This document shows, piece by piece, positions 33,614-42,627 of a DNA stretch of 64,000 bases. Numbering within the stretch: position 1 is the first letter of the stretch; each line of letters opens with the position of its first letter. Made by a program: the position numbers and the translations under genes. The notes below the pieces were generated by a model. It ran no database searches and had not been told where the DNA came from. It saw nothing but the letters and a program-made list of their open reading frames with translations. Source of the stretch: Flagellimonas algicola (lineage in GTDB: Bacteria; Bacteroidota; Bacteroidia; Flavobacteriales; Flavobacteriaceae); contig NZ_VCNI01000002.1 in NCBI RefSeq assembly GCF_005937185.1, positions 806,001 through 870,000 on the forward strand. The letters run 5' to 3'.

Positions 33614-34885
33614 CTATAGGTCAAACCCTAGGTCTTTGCGGTAGTATATCCCATCAAAATGGAGTTTTCCCATGTTGTTGTAGGACTTTTTCAGGGCTTG
33701 GTGGAAATCATCTCCAAAAGAAGTTACAGCGATTACCCTTCCACCATTAGTTACCACTTTACCTTCTGAGATTTTGGTTCCAGCATGGAATACCAAAGAA
33801 TCTTCAACCGTATCTATTCCTATTATCTCTTTGCCCTTTTCATAAGCTTCAGGATATCCTCCTGAAACAGCCATAACCGTCGTAGCCGCCCTTTCATCAA
33901 TTTGAACATCTATTTGATCTAGTGTTCCATTTGCCATGGCGGTCAGAATATCCACCAAATCTGTTTGAACCCTTGGGATAACCACCTCGGTTTCCGGATC
34001 CCCCATTCTTACATTGTATTCTATGACCTTGGGTTGATTCCCAACCTTAATCAATCCAATAAATATAAATCCAACATAGGGTAATTGATCCTTTTTAAGG
34101 CCTTCTACGGTGGGTATAACAATTTGCTCTTCTATCTTCTGCATGAAGGCATTATCTGCAAAAGGAACCGGGGAAATAGCGCCCATGCCGCCCGTGTTTA
34201 ATCCTGTGTCTCCCTCACCTATCCGCTTGTAATCTTTTGCCGTAGGCAAGACCTTATAGTTGCTCCCATCCGTCAGTACAAAACAGCTCAATTCTATCCC
34301 ATCCAAGAACTCTTCGATCACGACTGTTGTGCTAGCCTTTCCAAATTTGGAATCGAGCAACATAGCACTAAGTTCTTTTTTGGCCTCTTCGAGGTTTTGA
34401 AGAATGAGAACACCCTTTCCAGCAGCTAAACCATCTGCCTTTAGTACATAAGGCGGTTGCAAAGTTTCCAAAAAGGCATAGCCTTCTTCCAGATTATCAG
34501 AAGTAAAACTTTGATAGGCGGCGGTAGGAATGTTATGTCTCATCATAAATTCCTTGGCAAATTCCTTGCTCCCTTCCAAGGCTGCAGCTGCTTTTTGCGG
34601 GCCAATCACGAATACCTTTTGTAGTTCTGGGTCGTTCAGGAAAAAATCGTGTACTCCATTCACCAACGGATCCTCGGGTCCCACAACCACCAGATTGACG
34701 TTCTTGTCCAAAACCAATTTCTTGATTCCTTCAAAATCATTGACCCCAACCCCAACATTGTTGGCAATTTTGGAGGTACCTGCGTTACCAGGGGCAACAT
34801 AAAGGTTGTTGATTTTTGGGCTTTGTGAAATCTTATGGGCAATCGCATGTTCACGACCTCCAGAACCTAGGACAAGGATGTTCAT
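33614..34885 (-). CDS. purD: Phosphoribosylamine-glycine ligase
   Basis: 423 aa. Third step of purine synthesis: joins glycine to phosphoribosylamine with ATP. N-terminal MNILVLGSGGREHAIAHKI, ATP-grasp part with VLKADGLAAGKGV, and the metal site region YNVRMGDPETEVVIPR are all canonical. The frame opens one codon earlier with TTG; the ATG at 34883-34885 is the true start. Monocistronic, with an exact -7 box upstream. Confidence 0.97.
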   Translation of the reverse strand: MNILVLGSGGREHAIAHKISQSPKINNLYVAPGNAGTSKIANNVGVGVNDFEGIKKLVLDKNVNLVVVGPEDPLVNGVHDFFLNDPELQKVFVIGPQKAAAALEGSKEFAKEFMMRHNIPTAAYQSFTSDNLEEGYAFLETLQPPYVLKADGLAAGKGVLILQNLEEAKKELSAMLLDSKFGKASTTVVIEEFLDGIELSCFVLTDGSNYKVLPTAKDYKRIGEGDTGLNTGGMGAISPVPFADNAFMQKIEEQIVIPTVEGLKKDQLPYVGFIFIGLIKVGNQPKVIEYNVRMGDPETEVVIPRVQTDLVDILTAMANGTLDQIDVQIDERAATTVMAVSGGYPEAYEKGKEIIGIDTVEDSLVFHAGTKISEGKVVTNGGRVIAVTSFGDDFHQALKKSYNNMGKLHFDGIYYRKDLGFDL

Positions 34886-34900
34886 CAATCAAAATTTTGG

Positions 34901-34908
34901 CAAAAATA
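34901..34908 (-). promoter_or_regulatory. Putative purD -7 box
   Basis: TATTTTTG on the minus strand (TANNTTTG match), 15 nt before the ATG. No TTG at ideal spacing upstream. No purine-type riboswitch or PurR-like palindrome was recognised. Confidence 0.5.
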
Positions 34909-34939
34909 GTTCAATTCAGATGTAATTGCATAAGAATAG

Positions 34940-35020
34940 TATCATTTCGAATGAAATAAGCAATCAGTTTCCAAACTTAATTGTTAGATTTCTCAGTCGC
35001 CTTGCTTCTTCGAAATGACA
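34940..35020. repeat. Palindromic intergenic element between UXS and purD
   Basis: Terminal inverted repeats TATCATTTCGAA (34940-34951) and TTCGAAATGACA (35009-35020), matching at 11 of 12 positions. The interior has GATTTCTCAGTCGCCTTGC. About 81 nt, no coding capacity. The 'TGTCATTTCGAA...GAGAAATC' pattern resembles interspersed repeats I have seen in flavobacteria; related in style, not sequence, to copies A-D. Confidence 0.75.
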
Positions 35021-35024
35021 TTCC

Positions 35025-36011
35025 TTATTTCCCATTTAAATGTGAAAAATCCCGATGTTCTTTTTGGTGCAATTCCTCGGGAGATAAGGATTTGAAGTAT
35101 TCATAAACCTTTTTTAAGCCCTCGGAACGATGCACTTGAGGCTCCCAGTCCAAGATTTTCTTGGCCCTTGAAATGTCCGGTTGTCGCTGTAGCGGGTCAT
35201 CCACTGGCAATGGTTTAAATACAATTTTTTGATTCGTTCCTGTTAGTTTTATGATTTCTTCTGCAAACTCCAAGATAGTGGTTTCATCCGGATTTCCAAT
35301 GTTGACCGGTTCCACATAGTCGCTCATCAATAAACGATAAATTCCCTCAATCTGGTCATCTATATATGTAAAAGAGCGGGTTTGGGAACCGTCGCCAAAG
35401 ACCGTCAAGTCCTCTCCTCTTAAAGCCTGTCCCATAAAGGCCGGCACCACACGGCCGTCATTCAATCGCATCCTGGCGCCATAGGTGTTGAAAATCCGAA
35501 CTATACGGGTATCCAAACCATGGTGTCGGTGATAAGCCATAGTGATCGATTCCATAAAACGTTTGGCCTCATCATAAACACCACGAGGGCCAATAGGGCT
35601 TACGTTGCCGTAGTACTCCTCATTCTGGGGATGAACAAGGGGATCACCATATACCTCGGAAGTGGAAGCGACCAAAATACGGGCATTCTTTTCTTTGGCC
35701 AGGCCCAAGAGATTAAGCGTACCCAAAGAACCCACTTTTAGGGTTTCAATTGGAATTTTCAGATAATCAATGGGACTTGCAGGAGATGCAAAATGTAGAA
35801 TATAATCCAACTCGCCTCCCAAATGGACAAAAGTGGACACATCGTGATGATGGAACTCGAAACGTTCCAATGGGAAAAGGTGCTCTATATTCTTTAAATC
35901 CCCAGTAATCAGATTGTCCATGCCAATGACATGGTGCCCCTCGGCAATGAACCGATCACAAAGATGAGACCCGAGGAAACCTGCAGCTCCTGTAATGAGG
36001 GTTTTTTTCAT
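35025..36011 (-). CDS. UDP-glucuronate decarboxylase (UDP-xylose synthase)
   Basis: 328 aa, short-chain dehydrogenase. NAD motif GAAGFLGSH (residues 8-16), catalytic Tyr-x3-Lys in YDEAKRF, and [20 protein letters not shown] and [14 protein letters not shown] near the end, as in UXS. Converts UDP-glucuronate to UDP-xylose. Membership in the polysaccharide locus, 15 nt after the initiating sugar transferase, indicates xylose or a derivative in the surface glycan. Confidence 0.92.
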   Translation of the reverse strand: MKKTLITGAAGFLGSHLCDRFIAEGHHVIGMDNLITGDLKNIEHLFPLERFEFHHHDVSTFVHLGGELDYILHFASPASPIDYLKIPIETLKVGSLGTLNLLGLAKEKNARILVASTSEVYGDPLVHPQNEEYYGNVSPIGPRGVYDEAKRFMESITMAYHRHHGLDTRIVRIFNTYGARMRLNDGRVVPAFMGQALRGEDLTVFGDGSQTRSFTYIDDQIEGIYRLLMSDYVEPVNIGNPDETTILEFAEEIIKLTGTNQKIVFKPLPVDDPLQRQPDISRAKKILDWEPQVHRSEGLKKVYEYFKSLSPEELHQKEHRDFSHLNGK

Positions 36012-36026
36012 ATATTATTTATCTCT

Positions 36027-37397
36027 CTATACGCCCCGTGAAAACAAAACAGTTGTAATGGTTTTAAAAATAATTCTCAGATCCAGCGTTACGGATTTGT
36101 TTTTAATATAATATAAATCGTACTCTAATTTTCTGATGGAATCCTGTAAATCTTCACCATATTTATATTTTACTTGAGCCCATCCAGTTATCCCCGGTTT
36201 GTAAAGGTGTCTAATACTATAAAATGGGGAAATGGCATCCAATTGATCTACAAAAATCTTTCTTTCTGGCCTTGGTCCAATAAAGGTCATATTACCTTTC
36301 AACACAGAAACTATTTGGGGTAATTCATCAATTCTAAATGTCCTTAAAATTTTGCCAAAAGGAGTTATGCGATTATCATTCTTTGAAGCCATCTTAGCCC
36401 CGTTCTTTTCTGCATCAACCACCATTGATCGGAATTTGTAAACTTTAAACTCCTTTCCATATTGACCAACTCTTAGTTGGGTGTAAAAAAGAGGGCCTCT
36501 ATTCAAGAATATATTAAAAAACCATACCAGTGGACAGACCAAGAAAAACACAATACCTACAAAAAGAGATAAAATGAAATTCACCATGAAACTGAAAATC
36601 ACCTGTAAATATCTGATTTTTTTATTCTTGAGTTGCAGCAATTCATAAAAACTATGGTAGTGGGAGCGGATAGGCATTGCCTCGTAAACACTTTCGTAAA
36701 ATGAAGTGTACGTCAAAACTTCTTTCCCCTTTAAAATTGAGTCCAAAAGCAAAGTTTCCAGCTCTTTGGAAATGTCTGAGTAATCTTGAACGTTTAATAT
36801 CCAAGTGTCTATTTTATCAATTGCATCATGAAATGTCTGCTTGTCTAAATTAGATTGATCTTCTTTGATCGCATAAGTAAGTTTTACTTTGTAAAATGTG
36901 CTTACACCATCGCCATTAATATATCCAATATTTTCGCGAAGATTGTCCAAGTTGTTCTCATCATATATATAGAGTACTTTTTTAACGGTAGGTATTATAC
37001 TAAATACATTGGTAAAAAACAGGCGCCATAACCATACTTCCAATGGGGTTAATATCAAAAAATAGAGCAATGGAATTCTCCAAAAACTAACATCATATGT
37101 TATAATGGTAAATACAAAAACCAGAAAAACAAAAATCCCCGTAATGTATACCGATTGTGACAATACATGTCGTTTACGGCCTGTTCTTTCTAAATTGTAA
37201 AAATCCAAAATGTAGGACAGCCCCAGATAAGTGGAAATCCCAAATACAAAAACAAATACTTTGAGCTCAAAAGAAATAAACTCATCATCTATTGCATGAT
37301 TAATAAAGAGGTTTAGGGATGCAACTATTATTGCAAGATCAACGATAAGCAGAATAAACTTGCGTTCTATTGAATTTAATATGGATAGTTTAGGCAT
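36027..37397 (-). CDS. Polyprenyl glycosylphosphotransferase (initiating sugar transferase)
   Basis: 456 aa. N-terminal membrane helices (four between residues 12 and 120), a poorly conserved middle domain, then one helix near 275-300 and the C-terminal bacterial sugar transferase domain with KVYKFRSM, FRIDELPQIVSVLKGNM, FIGPRPER and KPGITGWAQV. This WcaJ/WbaP-like enzyme loads the first sugar-1-phosphate onto undecaprenyl phosphate. Probable promoter at 37455-37486 separates it from the upstream GT4 gene. Confidence 0.93.
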   Translation of the reverse strand: MPKLSILNSIERKFILLIVDLAIIVASLNLFINHAIDDEFISFELKVFVFVFGISTYLGLSYILDFYNLERTGRKRHVLSQSVYITGIFVFLVFVFTIITYDVSFWRIPLLYFLILTPLEVWLWRLFFTNVFSIIPTVKKVLYIYDENNLDNLRENIGYINGDGVSTFYKVKLTYAIKEDQSNLDKQTFHDAIDKIDTWILNVQDYSDISKELETLLLDSILKGKEVLTYTSFYESVYEAMPIRSHYHSFYELLQLKNKKIRYLQVIFSFMVNFILSLFVGIVFFLVCPLVWFFNIFLNRGPLFYTQLRVGQYGKEFKVYKFRSMVVDAEKNGAKMASKNDNRITPFGKILRTFRIDELPQIVSVLKGNMTFIGPRPERKIFVDQLDAISPFYSIRHLYKPGITGWAQVKYKYGEDLQDSIRKLEYDLYYIKNKSVTLDLRIIFKTITTVLFSRGV

Positions 37398-37454
37398 CTG
37401 GGTATTAGTAAGATTCTACTAAATCATTTATAATTATCCTTCCCTGTTTTCCCC

Positions 37455-37486
37455 CAAAGTTTATTTATAAAACAATACTTAGCCAA
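37455..37486 (-). promoter_or_regulatory. Promoter of the initiating sugar transferase
   Basis: Minus strand: TTG (37486-37484), 21-nt spacer, AAACTTTG (37462-37455; one mismatch to TANNTTTG), start site about 50 nt before the ATG. Same -7 variant as the tetR candidate. Confidence 0.5.
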
Positions 37487-37574
37487 GGTAAAATTGGACA
37501 ATTTGTCTGGTTTTCTTCCAAAATTTTTTACAAAACTTGAAAAAAGCAAAAAACTAACATGTGGTTTCTTTGAT

Positions 37575-38816
37575 TTAAGTCATCAATTCATCAAAAACTT
37601 CTGCAAATCTTTCGCCAATTATCTTATAAGTGCAATTTGCGATCAAATATTCATAACCTCGGTTCCCATAAGAGTTGCGGCCATCTTTCCCCATTCCAAT
37701 AAAATAGTCAATTTTTTCCTTCAATTCTACATCATTTTCAGGCTCCACCACATAACCAGAATTAGAATAGGTAACAGGGTTTTCAGATGAGTTAAGCGCT
37801 TGAATAATGGGTTTTTTGGCGAAAAAGTAGTCAAAGGTCTTTAATTGTGAAGTCCCAAATTTGTAAATGGTGGTGTTTTTGGTTCCCTTACCCATAAACA
37901 ATAAATCCATTTGACTTAAAAAGGATTGAACATATTTTTTGGGTATTCTATCCAACACATGGATATTTGGGTAGTCCTTCCCAAGTTTTACAATCCGTTC
38001 TTTCTCTGGACCACCCCCCAATATAAAAAGGTTAATCTGTTTATTTTCATGATTCCCTACCACCTGAATTATTGTATCCAAAGGGTTGGCTACAACCAAG
38101 GTGCCAGCATAGCCAATATTAAAATCATTGGTATTAATCGAAGTGTCGCAAACATCTGAAAGTTCCAGTTTCCGTGAGCTTGAAGGGATTTTAAACCCGT
38201 TGGTAATCCACCGGAATTTAAATTTTTCATGTGTTAGAACCTCCTTGATATGTATGTCAGCCCGCGGGATTACCGATATAATAAAATCCGCATTTTGATA
38301 CGCCTTCTTTTCTAAGTATGATAAAAATCCTATAAAAGCATTCCGCTTTGAATAATTACCTAATTCTATTGCCGATAATGGCCATAAATCCCTGATTTCA
38401 AATACTATTTTCACCTTCCTATAAAATAGGGCCTTGAATAAAATGACATTCAAAATTGGCAACAAAGGCAATGAGGAAAGCACAATAATATCTGGGCGTG
38501 GAATTTTATTTCTAGAAATCAAAGGCAGACACATTAGCTGAATTACAAATACTATCCAGCTAATAATACGCCCCAAGCCTTGTGATTTCCCATATTTATT
38601 ACCCTTTAACACAAGCGTACGGACATCCTTATTTACAAGTTTATAAAGTCCTTTTATTTTAGTATGCCTATAGGGCGCATGCGAAAAAGATGAAGTGATC
38701 AAAGTGGTATCATATCCTTTTTCAGCCAGTTCTTTCGCTACATAATAGTGTCTATAACCATCACCTTCGATATCGGGACTGGTAATGTACTGGTTTATTA
38801 TCCAAACTTGCTTCAT
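37575..38816 (-). CDS. Glycosyltransferase family 4 (WbuB-like)
   Basis: 413 aa, GT-B fold. N-terminal VWIINQYITSPDIEGDGYRH, EIRDLWPLSAIELG in the acceptor domain, and NIGYAGTL plus the ILGGGPEKERI and MGKGTKN regions in the donor domain, as in WbuB-type N-acetylhexosaminyl transferases. The last family Glu motif is weak. One-base overlap with lhgO (ATG/TAA). Acts on the growing lipid-linked repeat unit; linkage unknown. Confidence 0.87.
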   Translation of the reverse strand: MKQVWIINQYITSPDIEGDGYRHYYVAKELAEKGYDTTLITSSFSHAPYRHTKIKGLYKLVNKDVRTLVLKGNKYGKSQGLGRIISWIVFVIQLMCLPLISRNKIPRPDIIVLSSLPLLPILNVILFKALFYRKVKIVFEIRDLWPLSAIELGNYSKRNAFIGFLSYLEKKAYQNADFIISVIPRADIHIKEVLTHEKFKFRWITNGFKIPSSSRKLELSDVCDTSINTNDFNIGYAGTLVVANPLDTIIQVVGNHENKQINLFILGGGPEKERIVKLGKDYPNIHVLDRIPKKYVQSFLSQMDLLFMGKGTKNTTIYKFGTSQLKTFDYFFAKKPIIQALNSSENPVTYSNSGYVVEPENDVELKEKIDYFIGMGKDGRNSYGNRGYEYLIANCTYKIIGERFAEVFDELMT

Positions 38817-40012
38817 TAGAAGTTTTTAGAAATTTTATCAGCAATAGTTTTTCCAATTTGCAATGATGAGGTAGCTGCAGGAGATGGGGCATTGACAACA
38901 TGAACCGCATCATCAGAATAATCAACCATAAAATCATCCACTAGATTTCCTTTATTGTCACAAAGTTGAGCCCTTACCCCTGAGCTTCCAACAATTAAAT
39001 CCGATTCTTCAATTTCTGGAATTAGTCTTTTCAAAGCTCGCACAAATGCTCGTTTTGAAAAAGATCTGTACATTTCATACAAGCCCACTTGCCAATATTT
39101 CAATGCGACTTTGATAAACCCGATGTATGATATACTCTCTAAAAATTCACTTATGTTGGCTTGATATTTTTTATATCCTTCTCTACTAAATGCCAGTACT
39201 GCATTCGGGCCTGCGTCAATCTCTCCAGTAATTCTTCTGGTAAAATGAACTCCCAAAAACGGAAATGCAGGGTTGGGTACAGGGTAAACCAAATTTTTGA
39301 CCAAATACTTTTTTTCTTCTTTTAACAAGTAGTACTCCCCTCTAAAAGGAATTATTTTTGCTTTCAGCCCAACACGGCTTTTTTGAGCAATTTTATCGGA
39401 ATAGAGTCCGGCACAATTTATTAGAAGTCTGGATTTAACAATCTTGGTATCGCATTTAATAATATACCCATTTTGGCCTTTGTCAATTGTTTTTACCGTC
39501 TGGTTAAAGCTAAATACTACACCTTGTTGAATTAATAGTTTTTCCAAACACTTCGCTACATCTTTATAACTTACAATCCCGGATTGCGGAACATATATTG
39601 CCTTTATTCCAACTACGTGAGGTTCTATATTCTTAATATCTTCAGGATCCAATATCTTTAACCCTTTCAATCCATTCTGTTGCCCCCGACGGTAAATTTC
39701 CATCAATCTGGACTCCTCGTCCTGGCTAGTTGCAACAATCAATTTCCCGCAGATATCATGTTCTATTCCATGTTTCTTACAAAAAGAAACCATCAACTCA
39801 TATCCTTTTTTACAATTGATTGCCTTAGAACTTCCGGGTGTATAGTAGATTCCGGAATGTATTACACCACTATTTCTTCCTGTCTGATGACTTGCCACAA
39901 TTGACTCTTTTTCAATAATTGCAATGGAAAGCCCAGGCCGTTCCAATAACAAATTATGCGCAACAGAGAGCCCAACAATTCCTGCTCCAATTACAGCAAC
40001 ATCATAATTCAT
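38816..40012 (-). CDS. lhgO: L-2-hydroxyglutarate oxidase
   Basis: 398 aa FAD enzyme. FAD motif GAGIVGLS (residues 9-16), HQTGRNSGVIHSGIYYTPGS (about 42-61), PFRGEYYLL, PVPNPAFPFLGVHFTR and GPNAVLAFSREGY are strong LhgO signatures. It oxidises L-2-hydroxyglutarate to 2-oxoglutarate and passes electrons to quinone. Unusual place: embedded in a glycan operon, overlapping the 3-aminotransferase by 11 nt and the GT4 by one base. It probably recycles the 2-hydroxyglutarate produced by the WlbA-type dehydrogenase (see findings). Confidence 0.92.
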   Translation of the reverse strand: MNYDVAVIGAGIVGLSVAHNLLLERPGLSIAIIEKESIVASHQTGRNSGVIHSGIYYTPGSSKAINCKKGYELMVSFCKKHGIEHDICGKLIVATSQDEESRLMEIYRRGQQNGLKGLKILDPEDIKNIEPHVVGIKAIYVPQSGIVSYKDVAKCLEKLLIQQGVVFSFNQTVKTIDKGQNGYIIKCDTKIVKSRLLINCAGLYSDKIAQKSRVGLKAKIIPFRGEYYLLKEEKKYLVKNLVYPVPNPAFPFLGVHFTRRITGEIDAGPNAVLAFSREGYKKYQANISEFLESISYIGFIKVALKYWQVGLYEMYRSFSKRAFVRALKRLIPEIEESDLIVGSSGVRAQLCDNKGNLVDDFMVDYSDDAVHVVNAPSPAATSSLQIGKTIADKISKNF

Positions 40013-41111
40013 GTTCCGAAAAATAATCTCTAATAGCCTTTACAACTGTATCCGCATCCTTGATAGTCAAGTGTTCTCCTATAGGTAGGCTTAGCAGTTC
40101 TGAATCTGTTTTATTGGCAAAGAACCCTTCTGAGGCCGAGTCAAGGTATTCATATGCCTTTAATTTAGGTAACGAAATTGGATAGTGAACACCACATTGA
40201 ATATTTCTTTCCAACAAAAAAGTCTTTAACTGGTCCCTTGAATTGGTTCTAATCACAAAAAGATGGTACACCTGACGTGCCCATTTCTCTCTTTTTGGAA
40301 GTTTCAAATTGTGAATCCCATCCAATTCCTTTAAATAATAGTCTGCAATTGCGATTCTTTGTTTAGTCCAATCTTCAAGATATTTGAGCTTCACATTTAA
40401 TATGGCAGCCTGTAAATTATCCAACCTACTATTCCTGCCTTCAAAAACATGGTTGTATTTTTCTATCCGACCGTGGTTCGCAATCATCCTTGTTTTTTTG
40501 GCTAAGTGCACATTATTTGTAATTATGGCGCCAGCATCCCCATATGCTCCTAAATTTTTACCTGGATAAAAGCTGAAGGTACCTATATCACCTATTGCAC
40601 CAACCCTTTTCCCTTTATACTCTGCTGCATGTGCTTGTGCACAATCCTCAATGATATAGATGTTTTTTTCCTTTGCCAAACTCAACAATTCATCCATATC
40701 ACAGGGATGGCCATACAAATGAACAGCGAGAATAGCTTTGGTTTTACTAGTTAATTTTTGTTTAAGGCTTGCGATTGAAATTGTATAATTATTAGGGTCA
40801 CAATCGCAAAAAACTACCTTATGGCCAGATCTAGTCACTGCCTCCGAGCTAGCTATAAAACTGTTAGCGGGAACAATAATTTCTGATTTAGCAGGTAACT
40901 CAAGCGCTTCTATAGCTATCTCAAGTGCATCAGTTCCATTTGCGACTCCTATACAATGTTCGGCTCCTTGGAATTGTGCAAAATCCTCTTCCAGTTTTTT
41001 TATTTCCTCTCCTCCAATGAAAGAAGACTTGGATATCACACTTTCAATGGCTGAGTCCACCTCTCCTTTTATGCTGTTATACTGACCTACTAAATCCAGA
41101 AATTTTATCAT
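40002..41111 (-). CDS. DegT/DnrJ/EryC1-type 3-keto-sugar aminotransferase (WbpE/FdtB-like)
   Basis: 369 aa PLP enzyme. PLP lysine is Lys185 in FYPGKNLGAYGDAGA, with ANGTDALEIA (phosphate binding) and the EDCAQAHAAEYKGKRVG segment. The sequence resembles 3-aminotransferases such as FdtB/WbpE more than 4-aminotransferases. With the WlbA-type dehydrogenase and the hexapeptide acetyltransferase it would install a 3-amino, then 3-acylamino group on a UDP-uronic acid. Glutamate is the usual amino donor, giving 2-oxoglutarate. Confidence 0.9.
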   Translation of the reverse strand: MIKFLDLVGQYNSIKGEVDSAIESVISKSSFIGGEEIKKLEEDFAQFQGAEHCIGVANGTDALEIAIEALELPAKSEIIVPANSFIASSEAVTRSGHKVVFCDCDPNNYTISIASLKQKLTSKTKAILAVHLYGHPCDMDELLSLAKEKNIYIIEDCAQAHAAEYKGKRVGAIGDIGTFSFYPGKNLGAYGDAGAIITNNVHLAKKTRMIANHGRIEKYNHVFEGRNSRLDNLQAAILNVKLKYLEDWTKQRIAIADYYLKELDGIHNLKLPKREKWARQVYHLFVIRTNSRDQLKTFLLERNIQCGVHYPISLPKLKAYEYLDSASEGFFANKTDSELLSLPIGEHLTIKDADTVVKAIRDYFSEHEL

Positions 41112-41113
41112 TA

Positions 41114-41566
41114 TTATTTAATCTTAACAGCAGGATTCCCTGCATATACTCCACTTTTTTTGATATTTTTAGTTACCACTGCACCGGCACCAATTACCAC
41201 GTTATCGCAAATCGACACTGGCAGTATAGTACAATTTGACCCAATGGAAACGTTGTTTCCAATTACTGTTGATTTCCATTTTGAGGTATCACCGCCGGCC
41301 GGACCCCCATCAGAAAACAGATCATTTATGAAAACGACTCCGTGTCCAATAAAGCAATCATCGCCAATTGTTACCAATTCGCAAATAAAACTATGTGACT
41401 GTACCCTGGTGCGATTGCCTATGATGACATCTTTCTGGATTTCAACAAAAGGGCCGACAAAACAATCATTTCCTATTTTACAGCCATAAATATTAACCGG
41501 CTCCACAACTTTCACATTAGAACCAAATGCTGTATCAACTATGCCGACTGTTAGTTTTTTATACAT
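41114..41566 (-). CDS. Hexapeptide-repeat N-acetyltransferase (WbpD/WlbB-like)
   Basis: 150 aa left-handed beta-helix protein. Repeats run through most of the length (IGNDCFVGPFVEIQ, IGNRTRVQSHSFI, IGDDCFIGHGVVF, IGNNVSIGSNCTILP, IGAGAVVT). The size and the SDGGPAGGD insertion near the middle fit sugar 3-N-acyltransferases. Uses acetyl-CoA. Overlaps the WlbA-type gene by 8 nt and precedes the aminotransferase by 2 nt, so all three are translated together. Confidence 0.88.
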   Translation of the reverse strand: MYKKLTVGIVDTAFGSNVKVVEPVNIYGCKIGNDCFVGPFVEIQKDVIIGNRTRVQSHSFICELVTIGDDCFIGHGVVFINDLFSDGGPAGGDTSKWKSTVIGNNVSIGSNCTILPVSICDNVVIGAGAVVTKNIKKSGVYAGNPAVKIK

Positions 41567-42584
41567 TTTGATTTCTATTTCCTATTTGTTGATATATCTT
41601 ATCTATTATTTCTACTGTTTTTAGTCCTTCAAAACCGTTGGCAGAAATTACGCCATCATTGGTTAATACCTGAACCACATTTTCATACACCTTGTCATGG
41701 TTGGACATGGAACCTTGGTATTTTCCATAATTGTTCGCCGTGTTTCCTTTGGGCAAATCTTTGATTTCCACGCCTTCTATTTTTTGATATTCCAATTCAT
41801 TTAAATATTGGCCCCCAATTTTTACAGTTCCTTTCTCTCCAAAGATTGTCAAGGATCCTTCCATGTTCCCTTCAAAACAATTCACCGTATAATTAATAGT
41901 ACCCAATGCACCATTGTAAAACTCAAGAGCTATTACACCATTGTCATCGAACTCCACAATTCCCTGATGATTGAAATTACCCCCGAAAGCTTTGACAGAT
42001 TTTACATCCCCTATCATCCAATACAATAAGTCAATAAAATGACTAAATTGTGTGTAGAGTGTCCCTCCATCCAAATCTAGAGTGCCTTTCCAAGAGTTCT
42101 TATAATAATCAGGGTTTCTGTTCCAAAAGCAGTTTAATTGAATAGAGTAAATTCTACCTAACTTGTCATTTTCGATAAGTTTTTTGACAGCCTCAACTGG
42201 GGGATTAAATCTATTTTGCTTAACAATCATCAATCGTCTATTGGCTGAATCAGCAGCCTTGATCATCTCACCACAGTCATGTACTGAAATTGCCATCGGT
42301 TTTTCACATAGAACATGAAATCCCATTCGCAAAGCCATTATAGAATGACTTGCGTGTAATCCATTTGGAGTACATATGGCCACCAAGTCTATATCGCCTT
42401 CAAGTTTTAACAAAGTATCAATGTCATAGTAGGCTTTAGCGTCATGTTTTTCAGCTAATTGATCCGCTTTATCTTTTTCGATATCACAGACCGCAATAAG
42501 TTTTCCATTCTTGACAATATGACCGGCATGTCTTTCGCCAATCCTACCACAGCCCACTATGGCAAAATTCAACTGTTTATTCAT
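41559..42584 (-). CDS. wlbA: WlbA/WbpB-like UDP-sugar 3-dehydrogenase (Gfo/Idh/MocA family)
   Basis: 341 aa. Rossmann motif VGCGRIGERHAGHI (residues 9-22), the Lys-Pro motif CEKPMA (about 93-98), and the WlbA-type stretch VKQNRFNPPVEAV, FWNRNPDYYKNSW and LDGGTLYTQFSHFID. WlbA/WbpB oxidise C3 of UDP-N-acetylglucosaminuronate and regenerate tightly bound NAD with 2-oxoglutarate. UDP-GlcNAc 6-dehydrogenase, which would make the substrate, is not in the window. Starts the wlbA-wbpD-wbpE-lhgO block. Confidence 0.88.
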   Translation of the reverse strand: MNKQLNFAIVGCGRIGERHAGHIVKNGKLIAVCDIEKDKADQLAEKHDAKAYYDIDTLLKLEGDIDLVAICTPNGLHASHSIMALRMGFHVLCEKPMAISVHDCGEMIKAADSANRRLMIVKQNRFNPPVEAVKKLIENDKLGRIYSIQLNCFWNRNPDYYKNSWKGTLDLDGGTLYTQFSHFIDLLYWMIGDVKSVKAFGGNFNHQGIVEFDDNGVIALEFYNGALGTINYTVNCFEGNMEGSLTIFGEKGTVKIGGQYLNELEYQKIEGVEIKDLPKGNTANNYGKYQGSMSNHDKVYENVVQVLTNDGVISANGFEGLKTVEIIDKIYQQIGNRNQNV

Positions 42585-42627
42585 GTGTTTAAACTCTTTA
42601 TGTTATTTTCTCAATTATCACGCAAAA

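Noticed and set aside
33886-35024. Purine riboswitch upstream of purD.
   Set aside because: No conserved three-way junction pattern was recognised in the leader, which is only about 10 nt long if the -7 box is right.
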